Shown here: positions 1 through 8,285 of the stretch, piece after piece
Position numbering within the stretch: position 1 is the stretch's first letter
Layout: each line of letters starts with the position of its first letter
Assembly (NCBI GenBank): GCA_039808325.1
Contig: JBDHSU010000091.1
Span: 1 to 16,448 of the forward strand
DNA: 16,448 nt
Origin: JAFKKS01 sp039808325
GTDB taxonomy: Bacteria > Pseudomonadota > Alphaproteobacteria > Rhizobiales > Xanthobacteraceae
Reading direction: 5' to 3'
Translations under genes and position numbers: made by a program
Notes under the pieces: generated by a model
The model's database searches: none
What the model saw: only the letters and a program-made list of their open reading frames with translations
What the model was told of the DNA's origin: nothing

Positions 1-170
1 ACGGGGAAGCCCTGGAGTTTAGGAATCCTCCTCGCTACCGTTCGTCGTGGCCGGGCATGACATCGCCGAAGACGGCCGTGAGCGCCCTCTTATAGCGGGC
101 ATGACGACATCAATAAACCGCTGATTCGACAGCACGCATTTCCGCCCGGCCTCTTCGGGCGACGCACACC
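1..170. other. Non-coding left edge, no gene seen
   Basis: I see no convincing gene here. The stretch at 44-85 resembles 13342-13380 (shared core GTCGT-G-CGGGCAT followed by GAAGACGG-CGTGA). It may be a degenerate member of a second dispersed repeat. An open frame crossing 19-249 on the minus strand runs through the repeat at 171-287 and looks like repeat translation rather than a protein. Confidence 0.5.
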
Positions 171-287
171 CTAGAGCGGGATGAGGAAAAGTGTGCAGCG
201 GTTTTCCGCCCGCATCCCACTCTAAGCTATGAGAATCGATCACGTTCATGATTTGGATCGATTCGATCCAAAATCATCGTGATCTAG
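171..287. repeat. Palindromic interspersed repeat, copy 1 (downstream of tadC)
   Basis: This copy differs from the one at 11708-11825 by four substitutions and one missing T. It begins and ends with CTAG. The left part has inverted arms GAGCGGGATG / CATCCCACTC (one mismatch in this copy). The right part (238-284) is a long hairpin whose outer arms are GATCACG / CGTGATC and whose inner arm has a one-base bulge. The CTAG at 284-287 contains the tadC stop codon on the minus strand. The element could act as a 3' stabiliser or terminator for the long pilus mRNA. I read it as a MITE-like or REP-like intergenic element; it codes for nothing. Confidence 0.9.
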
Positions 288-1261
288 TGCTGGATGGCCA
301 TCACGCGGATCGCCGCCGGCCCAAGAATGACGATGAACAGCACCGGCAGGAAGAATAGGATCATCGGAACGGTGAGCTTCGGCGGCAGCGCCGCGGCCTT
401 CTTCTCCGCCTCCGCCATGCGCATGTCGCGATTTTCCTGCGCCATCACGCGCAAGGTTTGACCGAGCGGCGTGCCGTAGCGCTCCGACTGCTGCAGGGCG
501 ACGCAGACAGACCGCACACCTTCGAGATCGACGCGCTTGGAAAGATTTTCATACGCCTGCCGCCGATCCTGAAGATAAGCAAGCTCGGCCGTCGTCAGCA
601 TGAATTCTTCCGCCAGGGGAACGGACTGCGAGCCGATCTCGTTGCTGACGCGCCGGAACGCGGCCTCGATCGACATGCCGGATTCGACGCAGATCAACAG
701 CAGATCGAGCGCATCGGGAAAGGCGCGCTTGATGCTGAGCTGACGGCGCGAAATCTTGTTCTTCAAGAACAGGTACGGCAACTGCATGCCGATATAGGTC
801 GCCATGATGCAGCCGCCGAACTTCAGCAGCGGCGGCTGCTTCAGCTTGAGAAGGAAAAACAGATAGAACACCGCAAAGATGAAGCACACGATCGGCGTCA
901 CCATGCGGAAGAACAGGAAGGTGACATACGGCGCATGACCGCGATAGCCCGCCTGGATGAGCTTGTCGCGCGCTTCCTCCTGCCCGAGCCATTTGCTCAG
1001 ATTGAAGCGCTCGACGACGGTGCGCATATATTGCTTCGTCGTCGGGCGCAGCGACACCTTCTCGCCGCGCGCCAACCGCTCGCGCTCACGCTGCCTGATC
1101 TTCTCGCGTTCGATCGCCGCGCTCTTCAGCCGCTTGCCGAGATTGTCGGGCGCCATAAGCGGCATCGCCAGCGTGATCACCGTCGCCGCCGCCGCGATGG
1201 CGGCGAACAGCATCGCCATCGTCTGCGGATTATTGATGTAGGTGACGAGAAGATCGACCAT
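284..1261 (-). CDS. tadC: TadC, inner-membrane platform protein of the Tad pilus
   Basis: TadC is one of two GspF-like membrane proteins that with TadB form the inner-membrane platform on which the CpaF ATPase acts to build or retract Flp pili. The 325-residue protein has a hydrophobic N-terminal segment (about 14-36), a charged cytoplasmic stretch rich in Arg/Glu/Lys (40-100), two membrane segments (about 113-166), the T2SSF cytoplasmic domain starting near FPDALDLLLICVESGMSIE (181-199), and a last membrane segment (about 296-320). Length and layout are usual for TadC. It starts at ATG 9 nt after the tadB stop, so translation is probably coupled. It is the last gene of the cpaB-tadC operon, and its TAG stop lies in the terminal CTAG of the repeat at 171-287. 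No tadD follows in the window. Confidence 0.95.
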   Translation of the reverse strand: MVDLLVTYINNPQTMAMLFAAIAAAATVITLAMPLMAPDNLGKRLKSAAIEREKIRQRERERLARGEKVSLRPTTKQYMRTVVERFNLSKWLGQEEARDKLIQAGYRGHAPYVTFLFFRMVTPIVCFIFAVFYLFFLLKLKQPPLLKFGGCIMATYIGMQLPYLFLKNKISRRQLSIKRAFPDALDLLLICVESGMSIEAAFRRVSNEIGSQSVPLAEEFMLTTAELAYLQDRRQAYENLSKRVDLEGVRSVCVALQQSERYGTPLGQTLRVMAQENRDMRMAEAEKKAAALPPKLTVPMILFFLPVLFIVILGPAAIRVMAIQH

Positions 1262-1270
1262 TGTATCTAC

Positions 1271-2257
1271 TCAGAAGTCGAAATTGATCATTTTCTTCAT
1301 GACCATTACGCCGCAAAACATCCAGAAGGCGCTGCAAGCGAGCATCACGCGGCCCATCGGCTCCGTCCAGAGAAGCTCGATGTAGTTGGGGCTCGTCAGA
1401 TAGACGAGGCCCATGACGCACAGCGGCAATGCCGCGATAATCGCCGCGGACGCCTTCGCCTCCTGCGACATCGCCACGATCTTCGCCTTCATCTTCTTGC
1501 GGTCGCGCAGAACGCGCGAAAGGTTGCCCAGCGCTTCCGACAAATTGCCGCCGGCCTTCTGCTGAATCGAGATGACGATGCCGAAGAAGTTCGTTTCCGG
1601 AATCGGCATCCGCTCATAGAGCTTCGCGCAAGCCTCGCCGATCGGCATGCCGATGGCTTGCGTTTCGACGATCGAGCGAAACTCGCCGCGCACCGGCTCC
1701 TGCGCCTCGGCGGCGATCATCTTCAGACAGTCGAGCAACGGCAGCCCCGCCTTGATGCCGCGCACGATCACGTCGACGGCATCCGGAAAGGTTTTGAGAA
1801 ATTTCGCCTCGCGGCGGCGCTTGAGGAAGGCGAGCAGCCAGCGCGGCGCCCCTAGTCCGGCCGCGAAACCGCCCATCACCGCGATCGGAAGGCCGGCCTG
1901 AAGAATGAACAGAAGCAGAAAGGTGCCGAACCCGAGGCCGGCGCTGATCAGAAGGAATTGCCGCTTCGACCAACTCAAACCGGCCTGGGAGATGCGCACG
2001 GCAAGCGGCAGTCTCTTCGCCTTCTTTTGACGCTCCTCCAGCTCCTTCAGCGTCTCTTCCACTTGCTCGCGGCGAACCTTCGGCCCTGACCGCGCGTTGG
2101 CCGTCGCGCTTCGCGCCATGCGCTCGGGCTTCGCGACGCTCTCGCGGCGCGCCTCGACGACCCGCTCACCGGAGAGGAGCGGATAGATGAAGACCCAGGC
2201 GACGCCGCCGACCGCGGCGGTGACCAGGAAAAAGAGTGCGATTGTCTGCATCGGCAC
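1271..2257 (-). CDS. tadB: TadB, inner-membrane platform protein of the Tad pilus
   Basis: TadB is a GspF-like protein and the partner of TadC in the pilus inner-membrane platform. The 328-residue product has an N-terminal membrane segment (about 6-25), a long charged linker (30-85) that may form a coiled coil, paired membrane segments (about 101-140), a T2SSF domain beginning at FPDAVDVIVRGIKAGLPLLD (157-176), and two C-terminal membrane segments (about 270-290 and 303-322). I chose the GTG start because a GGAGA sits 7 nt upstream of it. An in-frame ATG two codons later would leave 13 nt. It begins 14 nt after the cpaF stop and ends 9 nt before tadC. The TadB and TadC T2SSF segments resemble each other, as expected for this paralogous pair. 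Confidence 0.95.
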   Translation of the reverse strand: MPMQTIALFFLVTAAVGGVAWVFIYPLLSGERVVEARRESVAKPERMARSATANARSGPKVRREQVEETLKELEERQKKAKRLPLAVRISQAGLSWSKRQFLLISAGLGFGTFLLLFILQAGLPIAVMGGFAAGLGAPRWLLAFLKRRREAKFLKTFPDAVDVIVRGIKAGLPLLDCLKMIAAEAQEPVRGEFRSIVETQAIGMPIGEACAKLYERMPIPETNFFGIVISIQQKAGGNLSEALGNLSRVLRDRKKMKAKIVAMSQEAKASAAIIAALPLCVMGLVYLTSPNYIELLWTEPMGRVMLACSAFWMFCGVMVMKKMINFDF

Positions 2258-2264
2258 CGGCGCG

Positions 2265-2269
2265 TCTCC
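2265..2269 (-). promoter_or_regulatory. Ribosome binding site deciding the tadB GTG start
   Basis: GGAGA on the minus strand lies 7 nt before GTG at 2257 and just after the cpaF TGA. This spacing favours GTG over the ATG at 2251. Confidence 0.6.
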
Positions 2270-2271
2270 GA

Positions 2272-3756
2272 TCAGACCTTGAGGGGTTCTTGCGATTCGG
2301 ACGCGTCGAGGGCCGCGGCAAGGCGCTGCTCCTCGCCATAGTAGCGCGCGCGCTCCCAGAAGCGCGGGCGTCCTATGCCGGTCGAGCGATGACGCCCGAT
2401 CAGACGGCCGTTCGCGTCCTCGCCGACGATCTCGTAGACGAAAATATCCTGGGTGACGATCACATCGCCTTCCATGCCGACCACTTCGGTCACATGGGTG
2501 ATGCGGCGTGAGCCGTCGCGCAGGCGCGCCGCCTGGACGATAACGTCGACGGATGCGCAGATCATCTCGCGAATGGTGCGCGAAGGCAGCGCGAAGCCGC
2601 CCATCGTGATCATCGATTCCATACGCGAGAGAGCCTCGCGCGGGTTGTTGGCGTGCAGCGTGCCCATCGATCCGTCGTGGCCGGTGTTCATCGCCTGCAG
2701 AAGATCGAACGCCTCGGGTCCGCGAACCTCGCCGACGATGATCCGCTCCGGACGCATGCGCAGGCAGTTGCGCACGAGATCGCGCATCGATACCTGGCCC
2801 TCGCCTTCGAGGTTCGGCGGCCGCGTTTCAAGGCGCACCACATGCGGCTGCTGCAGTTGAAGCTCCGCCGCGTCCTCGCAGGTGATGATGCGCTCGTCCT
2901 CATCGATATAACGTGTCAGGCAGTTCAGCAGCGTCGTCTTGCCGGAGCCGGTGCCGCCGGAGATAATCGTGTTCACGCGGCTGCGGCCGATGACCTTGAG
3001 GATTTCCGCACCCTCCGGCGAGATCGAACCGAATTTGGTGAGCTGCTCCAGGGTCAGCTTGTCCTTCTTGAATTTACGAATGGTGAGAGAAGGACCGTCG
3101 ATCGCGAGCGGCGGCACGATGACGTTGACGCGCGAACCGTCGGGCAGCCGCGCGTCGCAGATCGGCGAGGATTCGTCGACACGGCGGCCGATCTGACTGA
3201 CGATGCGCTGGCTGACATTGAGCAACTGCTGATTGTCGCGGAAGCGGATGTTCGTCTTCTGAATCTTACCGGCGACTTCGATGAAGACCGTCGAGGCGCC
3301 GTTGACCATGATGTCGGCGATGTCGTCGCGCGCCAGCAGCGGCTCCAGCGGTCCGTAGCCCAGCACGTCGTTGCAGATATCGTCGAGCAGTTCCTCCTGC
3401 TCGGCGATCGACATCACGACGTTCTTGATCGCGATGATTTCATTGACGATGTCGCGGATTTCCTCGCGCGCCGAATCGGCGTCGAGCCGCGCCAGTTGCG
3501 CGAGATCGATGGCTTCGATCAGCGCGCTGAAAATCGTGCCTTTGACTTCGTAGTAAGTGTCGGAGCGTCGCGCCTCCATCGGCGGCGCAGGAGACGCCGG
3601 CGCAGGCCCGACCGAAGGCGGGATCGGAGCCGTTCCGTCGACCGGCTTCGCACGCGGCCGTTCCGACGGAGTCGGCACAACGGGAGCCGCCGGCGCGGGC
3701 GCCGGCACAATCGGAGCGCTCCCTTCGGAGCCGGATGAGCTACGCTTGCCGAACAC
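2272..3756 (-). CDS. cpaF: CpaF/TadA, Tad pilus assembly ATPase
   Basis: CpaF is the cytoplasmic hexameric secretion ATPase (GspE/VirB11 superfamily) that powers Flp pilus assembly. In the 494-residue protein, residues 1-60 are a low-complexity Pro/Ala linker. The N-terminal domain spans about 80-230. The Walker A box is GGTGSGKTT (267-275), the Asp/Glu-rich segment is near 285-297, the Walker B-type box is RIIVGEVRG (338-346), and the His box is GHDGSMGTLHANN (359-371). All the key ATPase motifs are intact. The GTG start is preceded by AAGGAG with 9 nt spacing. It begins 22 nt after the cpaE stop, and tadB starts 14 nt beyond its own stop, so all three are co-transcribed. The Pro/Ala-rich N-terminus is variable in this family and probably disordered. 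Confidence 0.96.
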   Translation of the reverse strand: MFGKRSSSGSEGSAPIVPAPAPAAPVVPTPSERPRAKPVDGTAPIPPSVGPAPASPAPPMEARRSDTYYEVKGTIFSALIEAIDLAQLARLDADSAREEIRDIVNEIIAIKNVVMSIAEQEELLDDICNDVLGYGPLEPLLARDDIADIMVNGASTVFIEVAGKIQKTNIRFRDNQQLLNVSQRIVSQIGRRVDESSPICDARLPDGSRVNVIVPPLAIDGPSLTIRKFKKDKLTLEQLTKFGSISPEGAEILKVIGRSRVNTIISGGTGSGKTTLLNCLTRYIDEDERIITCEDAAELQLQQPHVVRLETRPPNLEGEGQVSMRDLVRNCLRMRPERIIVGEVRGPEAFDLLQAMNTGHDGSMGTLHANNPREALSRMESMITMGGFALPSRTIREMICASVDVIVQAARLRDGSRRITHVTEVVGMEGDVIVTQDIFVYEIVGEDANGRLIGRHRSTGIGRPRFWERARYYGEEQRLAAALDASESQEPLKV

Positions 3757-3778
3757 GGGGACTAGCTCCTTGCGCCGT

Positions 3779-5062
3779 TCAAGCTTGGCGTCGTTTGAAT
3801 TTTTCGAGAATCGGCGTCAACAGCGTTGCCCGCGGCCGCTTCACTTCACCGCGGCCGGTGAGCGTCTGCGCGAGATGAACGAACATCTCGGCCGCACGGT
3901 GGCTCGACGACACTTCCGCGATCATCTGACCGTTATTGGCGGCCGTCCCGAAGATCTGCGGATCGAAAGGAATGATCGCGGAGGGCTCGACCTCGAGCGC
4001 CTTGGCAAAATCCGCAGTCTTGATCTCCGGCCGCTTCGGCACGTTCACTTGATTCAAGCAATAATGCGCGTTCGGATCGTTCGGCCGCGCCTGCTTGAGC
4101 AGGTCGATAAGATTTTTAACGTTGCGCAAGTTGGCGAGGTCGGGCGCGGCGACGATGAGAATGTCGTCGGCGCTGACCAGCAGGCGCTTCGACCATCCGG
4201 TCCAGACATGCGGCACATCGAGCACGATGCAAGGCACGGTGCTGCGCAACACGTCGAAGATGGCATCGAAGGAATCGACGTCGAAATCGTAGACGCGATC
4301 GAGCGTCGCCGGCGCGGCCAAGAGGCTGAGATGGTCCGTGCACTTGGACAAGAGACGATCGACGAATCCGGTGTCGATCCGCTCCGGAGAGAACACGGCG
4401 TCGGCGATGCCTTGCGGCGGGTCCTGGTTGTAGTCGAGCCCGGCCGTGCCGAACGGAAGATCGAGATCGGCGACGACCGAATCGAGCGACAGGTCGCGCG
4501 CGATCGACCACGCGATGTTGTGGGCGACCGTCGAGGCTCCGACACCGCCTTTCGCGCCGACGACCGCGATGGTGCGCCCGACCGGCTTCGCCTCCGGTGC
4601 CGAGAATAGCCCTGAAACGGCACGGATGACGCTGACGACCTCGACCGGTGCGATCAGGTAATCGCTGATCTGCCGCCGCACGAGCTCGCGATAGAGAAGA
4701 ATATCGTTGACGCGGCCGATGACGATGACGCGGGTGCCGGCGTCACAGACTTCTGCGAGGGAATCGAGGCCGGCGAGCAGTTCCTCGCTGTGCCCTTCCG
4801 ATTCGATGATGATCACATTCGGCGTCGGCGCACCGCGGTAGGCATCGGCGGCCGCCGCGATGCCTCCCATCTGCACCTTCATGTGCGCCTTGATCATGCG
4901 CCGGTCTTCGGTCGCGGCTTGCATCGCCGCGGCCGTCTCGGCGCTTTCGCAAAACGCCTGGATCGAGATGCGCGGCACCGGCGCGATATGCGGTTCGCGC
5001 GGCATCGATGCGACCGTCTCTGCGGGCGCGTCCGCGCCGCCCTGAAGGGGGAACTTAATCAT
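3779..5062 (-). CDS. cpaE: CpaE/TadZ, ParA-like pilus localisation ATPase
   Basis: CpaE/TadZ proteins are MinD/ParA-family ATPases that place the Tad machine, often at a cell pole. The 427-residue protein has a receiver-like domain (about 32-155) without an evident phosphorylation triad, then a ParA-like domain starting at TIAVVGAKGGVGASTVAHN (164-182). The P-loop reads KGGVGAST (171-178): the first, MinD-type lysine is present, while the lysine usual before S/T is Ala, which is common in CpaE. The region around IVLDVPHVW (279-287) is the Walker B-like segment. The start is the ATG in the ATGA shared with the cpaD stop (4-nt overlap), a typical coupled junction. The open frame continues upstream to 5905, but that extension only shadows cpaD. 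Confidence 0.93.
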   Translation of the reverse strand: MIKFPLQGGADAPAETVASMPREPHIAPVPRISIQAFCESAETAAAMQAATEDRRMIKAHMKVQMGGIAAAADAYRGAPTPNVIIIESEGHSEELLAGLDSLAEVCDAGTRVIVIGRVNDILLYRELVRRQISDYLIAPVEVVSVIRAVSGLFSAPEAKPVGRTIAVVGAKGGVGASTVAHNIAWSIARDLSLDSVVADLDLPFGTAGLDYNQDPPQGIADAVFSPERIDTGFVDRLLSKCTDHLSLLAAPATLDRVYDFDVDSFDAIFDVLRSTVPCIVLDVPHVWTGWSKRLLVSADDILIVAAPDLANLRNVKNLIDLLKQARPNDPNAHYCLNQVNVPKRPEIKTADFAKALEVEPSAIIPFDPQIFGTAANNGQMIAEVSSSHRAAEMFVHLAQTLTGRGEVKRPRATLLTPILEKFKRRQA

Positions 5063-5814
5063 TTGCCCACGTCGCTGATGTTGCCCTTGGAGGCGTTGTT
5101 GTAGACGGTGCCCGGATCGTCGCCGCGACGATATTTTTCCATGATGGTCGTGCGGCGCATGCTGTAGACCGGCCCTTCGGAACGCGGTTGCGCGAGGTCT
5201 TGCGGGTTCGCCACCATCGCCGCCAAATTGTGCTGCGTCGAACAGCCGAGATTCCAATAAGGTCGGTTCTTCGAATATTTCTGATCGGCCGTGGGGCCGA
5301 GATCGTCCGGCCACAGGCCGCAAGGGCCGGCCTGCGCCGCCATGCGCGGATAGTTCAGCCGCAGCGTCGCCATGCGGGTCGGATCGTTCGATGTGAACGG
5401 GCGCACTTCGATCGCACGGGCGGGAACGCCGGCACGGCTCAAGACCGAGCGAACCTCTCGCAACGCGATCTTGGCGGCATGCGCATTCGGCGTCCCGGAT
5501 GGAAGGTCGATGATGAAGCCGCCCGTGCCCTCCTCGCGCCATGAGCGCACGAAGGCCGCGATCTCGGAACGCTGCAACGCCGTCAGCGAGCCTCGCCGCG
5601 TGCCGACGAAGACGTCGAAGCTGCGCTCGGACTCGCGCACGACGATCGGATGCCGCAACCGATAGTCGGTCGGCACGGAAGCCGTGGTGAGCGGCTCTTC
5701 CTGCCGGGCGCTGAACATGCAGCCGCCGCACGTCGCCGTGAGCAGCGCCACCGCAAGGAGCTTCCGGGTCGCGCGAAGCACGTCCGCCCGAGACCCGCCG
5801 AATTGCACCGTCAT
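5059..5814 (-). CDS. cpaD: CpaD, Tad pilus periplasmic/outer-membrane lipoprotein
   Basis: CpaD proteins are secretin-associated, usually lipid-anchored components of the alphaproteobacterial Tad machine. The 251-residue product carries a basic-hydrophobic leader (about 14-30) ending in CGGC; Cys32 is the likely lipidation site, though CGG is a poor lipobox. Family hallmarks are TDYRLRHPIVV (49-59), GPCGLWPDDLG (163-173), and YWNLGCSTQHNLAAMVANP (186-204). I chose ATG at 5814, which has GGGGGAG 8 nt upstream. A TTG at 5841 overlapping the cpaC stop would add nine residues but lacks a Shine-Dalgarno sequence. The gene overlaps cpaE by 4 nt. Confidence 0.9.
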   Translation of the reverse strand: MTVQFGGSRADVLRATRKLLAVALLTATCGGCMFSARQEEPLTTASVPTDYRLRHPIVVRESERSFDVFVGTRRGSLTALQRSEIAAFVRSWREEGTGGFIIDLPSGTPNAHAAKIALREVRSVLSRAGVPARAIEVRPFTSNDPTRMATLRLNYPRMAAQAGPCGLWPDDLGPTADQKYSKNRPYWNLGCSTQHNLAAMVANPQDLAQPRSEGPVYSMRRTTIMEKYRRGDDPGTVYNNASKGNISDVGK

Positions 5815-5837
5815 AATTCCCACTCCCCCACGCGCGC

Positions 5838-7280
5838 TCAATCCAGGATGTAGCCGTACTGGCCGCGATACGGCTTACGCGGGCTCGCGCTCCCGGCAGC
5901 GCCATAGATCTTGTTGAACTTGCCGAGCAGGATCGCCGTCGGGTCGGACGAGTCGACGAAGCCGTCGTCAGGCCGCGAGATGTCCTTCGGCGCCACCGCG
6001 CGCACGATGTACGGCGTCACGATGATGACGAGCTCGCTCTGCCGGTTGACGTAGTCGCGGCTCTTGAACAGCGTGCCGAGCACCGGCACCTGCATCAGGC
6101 CGGGCAACCCGTTGATCGCCTGCTTCGTCTGCTCCTGAATGAGACCCGCCATCGCCAGCGCGCCGCCGGAAGGAATTTCCACCGTCGTGTCGGCGCGGCG
6201 CACCCGCACGGAGGGGATGCTGATGCCGGCCTGCACCAGGGCACCCTCGCTCGAAAGCTCGGAAACCTCGGTGTTGACCTTCAAGCTCATGCGCCCTTCC
6301 GACAGCACCACCGGCGTGAAGTTCAGGCTGATACCGAACTTCTTGAACGTAATCGTCGTTTGGCAAGCGCCCGTTCCGGGGTCGCAAGTGCGGCCGGTCG
6401 GGATCGGAAATTCGCCGCCGACGAGGAAGCTGGCGTTTTCTCCCGAAATCGCCGTCAGGTTCGGCTCCGCGAGCGTGCGCATGACGCCGGCGCGCTCCAT
6501 GGCCTGGATCGTCGCGCTGATGGAGTTTGTGCCGCTCTTCCAACCCGGCGTGAACGACGTGCTGCTGATGGCGCCGTTGGAGACCGAGAATGGATTCTCG
6601 GTGTTGAAGTTCAGCACGGTGTTGCCGTAGCCAAGGCTGCCGTTGAAGTTGACGCCAAGCTGCTTGACGATGTCGCGCTGCACTTCCGCGACCGTCACCT
6701 TCAGCATCACCTGGTCGCGGCCACGCACCGTGATCGCATTGACGATCTTGCTGCCCTGGGCAACCGTCTGCGCCGTGGGGACGTCAAGCAGACGGGCGGC
6801 GATATCATAGGCTTGCTGCGCCTCCGCCGTGCTGTTCGCGACGCCGGTCAGGATAACTCCGTTGGCGCCCAGCCCCTCGACGCGGATATCGGCGTTCGGG
6901 ATCGCGTGGCGAATGGCCATGCGGATGCCGTTGAGGTCGCGCTTCACCGCCACGTCGAAGCCGGCGATTTGGCGGCCTTCGCTGTCGAAGAAGAAGACGT
7001 TGGCCTGCCCGAGCTTGACGCCGATGATGTAAGCGCGCCGCGCCGTGCGGACGACCGCGTTGGCGATCGCCGGATCGGAGACGAGAACATCCTTGGCATC
7101 GCGCGGCAGGTCGACGACGAAGGACTTTCCAACCCCGAGCGCCACCTCGCGCAACGGAACGTTGCTCGTCATCTTCATCGTCGGCTCGCTGGCCTGCGCC
7201 GGCATGATGGATGGCGTTGCCGTCAGCGCCAGAAATGCCGCCGATGCCGCAATCGTCCAAGCCGCAAGCTTGTTTGTCAT
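5838..7280 (-). CDS. cpaC: CpaC/RcpA, outer-membrane secretin of the Tad pilus
   Basis: CpaC forms the outer-membrane channel through which the Flp pilus passes. The 480-residue protein has a signal peptide with probable cleavage after AQA (28-30), a pilus-formation N-terminal domain (about 38-113), a BON-like segment (about 116-167, containing NGVILTGVANSTAEAQQAYD), and a secretin domain (about 270-425). The last has LAEPNLTAISGENASFLVGG (270-289) and VPVLGTLFKSRDY (398-410). I chose ATG at 7280 because AAGGA lies 9 nt before it. An upstream ATG at 7304 overlaps the cpaB stop as ATGA and would add eight residues, but it has no Shine-Dalgarno sequence. Both starts give an exportable protein. 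The pair C299/C306 in the secretin domain could form a disulfide. Confidence 0.95.
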   Translation of the reverse strand: MTNKLAAWTIAASAAFLALTATPSIMPAQASEPTMKMTSNVPLREVALGVGKSFVVDLPRDAKDVLVSDPAIANAVVRTARRAYIIGVKLGQANVFFFDSEGRQIAGFDVAVKRDLNGIRMAIRHAIPNADIRVEGLGANGVILTGVANSTAEAQQAYDIAARLLDVPTAQTVAQGSKIVNAITVRGRDQVMLKVTVAEVQRDIVKQLGVNFNGSLGYGNTVLNFNTENPFSVSNGAISSTSFTPGWKSGTNSISATIQAMERAGVMRTLAEPNLTAISGENASFLVGGEFPIPTGRTCDPGTGACQTTITFKKFGISLNFTPVVLSEGRMSLKVNTEVSELSSEGALVQAGISIPSVRVRRADTTVEIPSGGALAMAGLIQEQTKQAINGLPGLMQVPVLGTLFKSRDYVNRQSELVIIVTPYIVRAVAPKDISRPDDGFVDSSDPTAILLGKFNKIYGAAGSASPRKPYRGQYGYILD

Positions 7281-7289
7281 CGTGAACAA

Positions 7290-7294
7290 TCCTT
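7290..7294 (-). promoter_or_regulatory. Ribosome binding site supporting the shorter cpaC start
   Basis: AAGGA on the minus strand lies 9 nt before ATG at 7280. The competing ATG at 7304 (overlapping the cpaB TGA) has no purine-rich box before it. Confidence 0.55.
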
Positions 7295-7300
7295 GACGCG

Positions 7301-8089
7301 TCATTTCGGCACCGTTGTCGTCACGACGCCATAGCGAACCATATTGATCCCGCTTTTGGCGGCCCGATCGTCCTCGGTGTTTTCATCGGTGCGGCTGGCG
7401 TCGACGAGGCTGCGCAGCGCGAGCGACAGCGTGCCGAGCTGGCGGGACAGCACCAGCGCCTCGGCCTGTCGTGACGTGAGTTCGAGCGTGGCGGTCTTGC
7501 CGACGACGACCTTTTGCCCATCCTTCTCCTCGATCGTCTGATCGATCGCGAGAACCTTGACGTTTCGCAGGATCGTGTCGGAGGTGAACGCCTCGCCGCT
7601 TCCGCGCTTCTCTCCCTCACGATCGCGACGGGTCAGGATGACGTCGACGCGATCGTTCGGCAGAATGAATCCGCCGGCGCTCGTTTCCGCGGTGATTTCC
7701 GTCGAGACCGCCCGCATGCCGCCGGGCAGCATCGCCGCGAGGAATCCCGATCCGTTACCTTTGATCAGCTTGGCTTCGCGCAAGGGCTCGCCCGGCGCGA
7801 ACTGCGTTCGCGCAATCGAGCCCGTAAACTTCTCGATCGCATCCGGGCTGTTCGACTTGGTGATGAACACGGAACTGGCGGCGGACGCGGGCCACGTCTG
7901 CCAATTCATGTCGGCGGCGGTCAATATCTGACCCATGGCGATATCGCCCCTGGCGGCGAGCACCTCGACGGTGTCGATCTGCGCGACGGGCGCGGGGGCC
8001 GGCGGCTTCTCGGAACGGCCGGCGAGGAGCGCGGCCATTCCTCCGGCGGCGACGGCGACAGCGAGAACCACGATACGGGCGGGCTTCAT
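7301..8089 (-). CDS. cpaB: CpaB/RcpC, periplasmic Tad pilus assembly protein
   Basis: CpaB/RcpC is a periplasmic, membrane-anchored component thought to work with the CpaC secretin. The 262-residue product has an N-terminal membrane anchor (5-23) followed by a Pro/Ala linker. A SAF domain covers about 40-107, with ARGDIAMGQILTAADM at 46-61. An RcpC-type region follows (about 117-230) with LPGGMRAVSTEI (121-132) and LPNDRVDVILTRR (143-155). I chose ATG at 8089, where the membrane anchor begins directly. The open frame extends 24 codons upstream to 8161 but that part is polar and precedes the anchor. GGGAAAG upstream is the probable ribosome binding site. This is the first gene of the cpaB-tadC operon; the cpaA terminator at 8231-8260 separates it from the pilin operon. 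Confidence 0.93.
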   Translation of the reverse strand: MKPARIVVLAVAVAAGGMAALLAGRSEKPPAPAPVAQIDTVEVLAARGDIAMGQILTAADMNWQTWPASAASSVFITKSNSPDAIEKFTGSIARTQFAPGEPLREAKLIKGNGSGFLAAMLPGGMRAVSTEITAETSAGGFILPNDRVDVILTRRDREGEKRGSGEAFTSDTILRNVKVLAIDQTIEEKDGQKVVVGKTATLELTSRQAEALVLSRQLGTLSLALRSLVDASRTDENTEDDRAAKSGINMVRYGVVTTTVPK

Positions 8090-8180
8090 ACGCTTCACTT
8101 TCCCAGATGACTCGGAGGTCGCGACCCGACTTCCGTGGCTATTTGAACAGCCAATGGTCAATTCGTGGTTAATGACGGGT

Positions 8181-8207
8181 ATCTAATCCGCGTTAACGGA
8201 CTCTTAC
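8181..8207 (-). promoter_or_regulatory. Putative CtrA-like box and -10 element upstream of cpaB
   Basis: TTAA-N7-TTAC at 8193-8207 matches the CtrA consensus TTAA-N7-TTAA with one change. In the cpaB direction it is followed after 6 nt by TTAGAT (8181-8186), a plausible -10 hexamer. CtrA boxes that overlap the -35 region are usual at CtrA-activated promoters. The site is about 100 nt upstream of the cpaB ATG and just past the cpaA terminator. Motif match only; binding is inferred. Confidence 0.4.
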
Positions 8208-8230
8208 GTCCTCCGATCGCGCGTTAAGAA

Positions 8231-8260
8231 ACAAAAAAGCCCCGCTCGCGGAGCGGGGCG
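8231..8260 (-). terminator. Rho-independent terminator after cpaA
   Basis: A perfect 9-bp stem GCCCCGCTC / GAGCGGGGC (8239-8247 and 8251-8259) has a GCG loop. On the minus strand it is followed by six T residues (8233-8238). It lies 26 nt past the cpaA stop and splits the pilin-cpaA unit from the cpaB operon. Confidence 0.92.
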
Positions 8261-8285
8261 CTTTCTCGACAAGCCGGCCGATCTT

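Noticed and set aside
19..249. Minus-strand open frame of 76 codons beginning MNVIDSHSLEWD
   Set aside because: It starts inside the palindromic repeat. The repeat copy near 11708-11786 gives an almost identical N-terminus, then diverges where the repeat ends. This is translated repeat, not a gene.
458..1855. Long plus-strand open frame (465 codons) opposite tadC and tadB
   Set aside because: Arg/His/Asp-rich composition typical of antisense frames in GC-rich DNA, and it lies across two well-supported genes.
2653..4609. Long plus-strand open frames opposite cpaF and cpaE
   Set aside because: Antisense shadows with no domain features; the minus strand carries intact ATPase motifs.
5063..5905. 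N-terminal extension that would make CpaE 708 residues
   Set aside because: It overlaps cpaD in another frame. The ATGA junction at 5059-5062 and the normal CpaE length fix the start at 5062.
6360..7334. Plus-strand open frame of 324 codons opposite cpaC
   Set aside because: Antisense to a complete secretin with signal peptide and secretin motifs.
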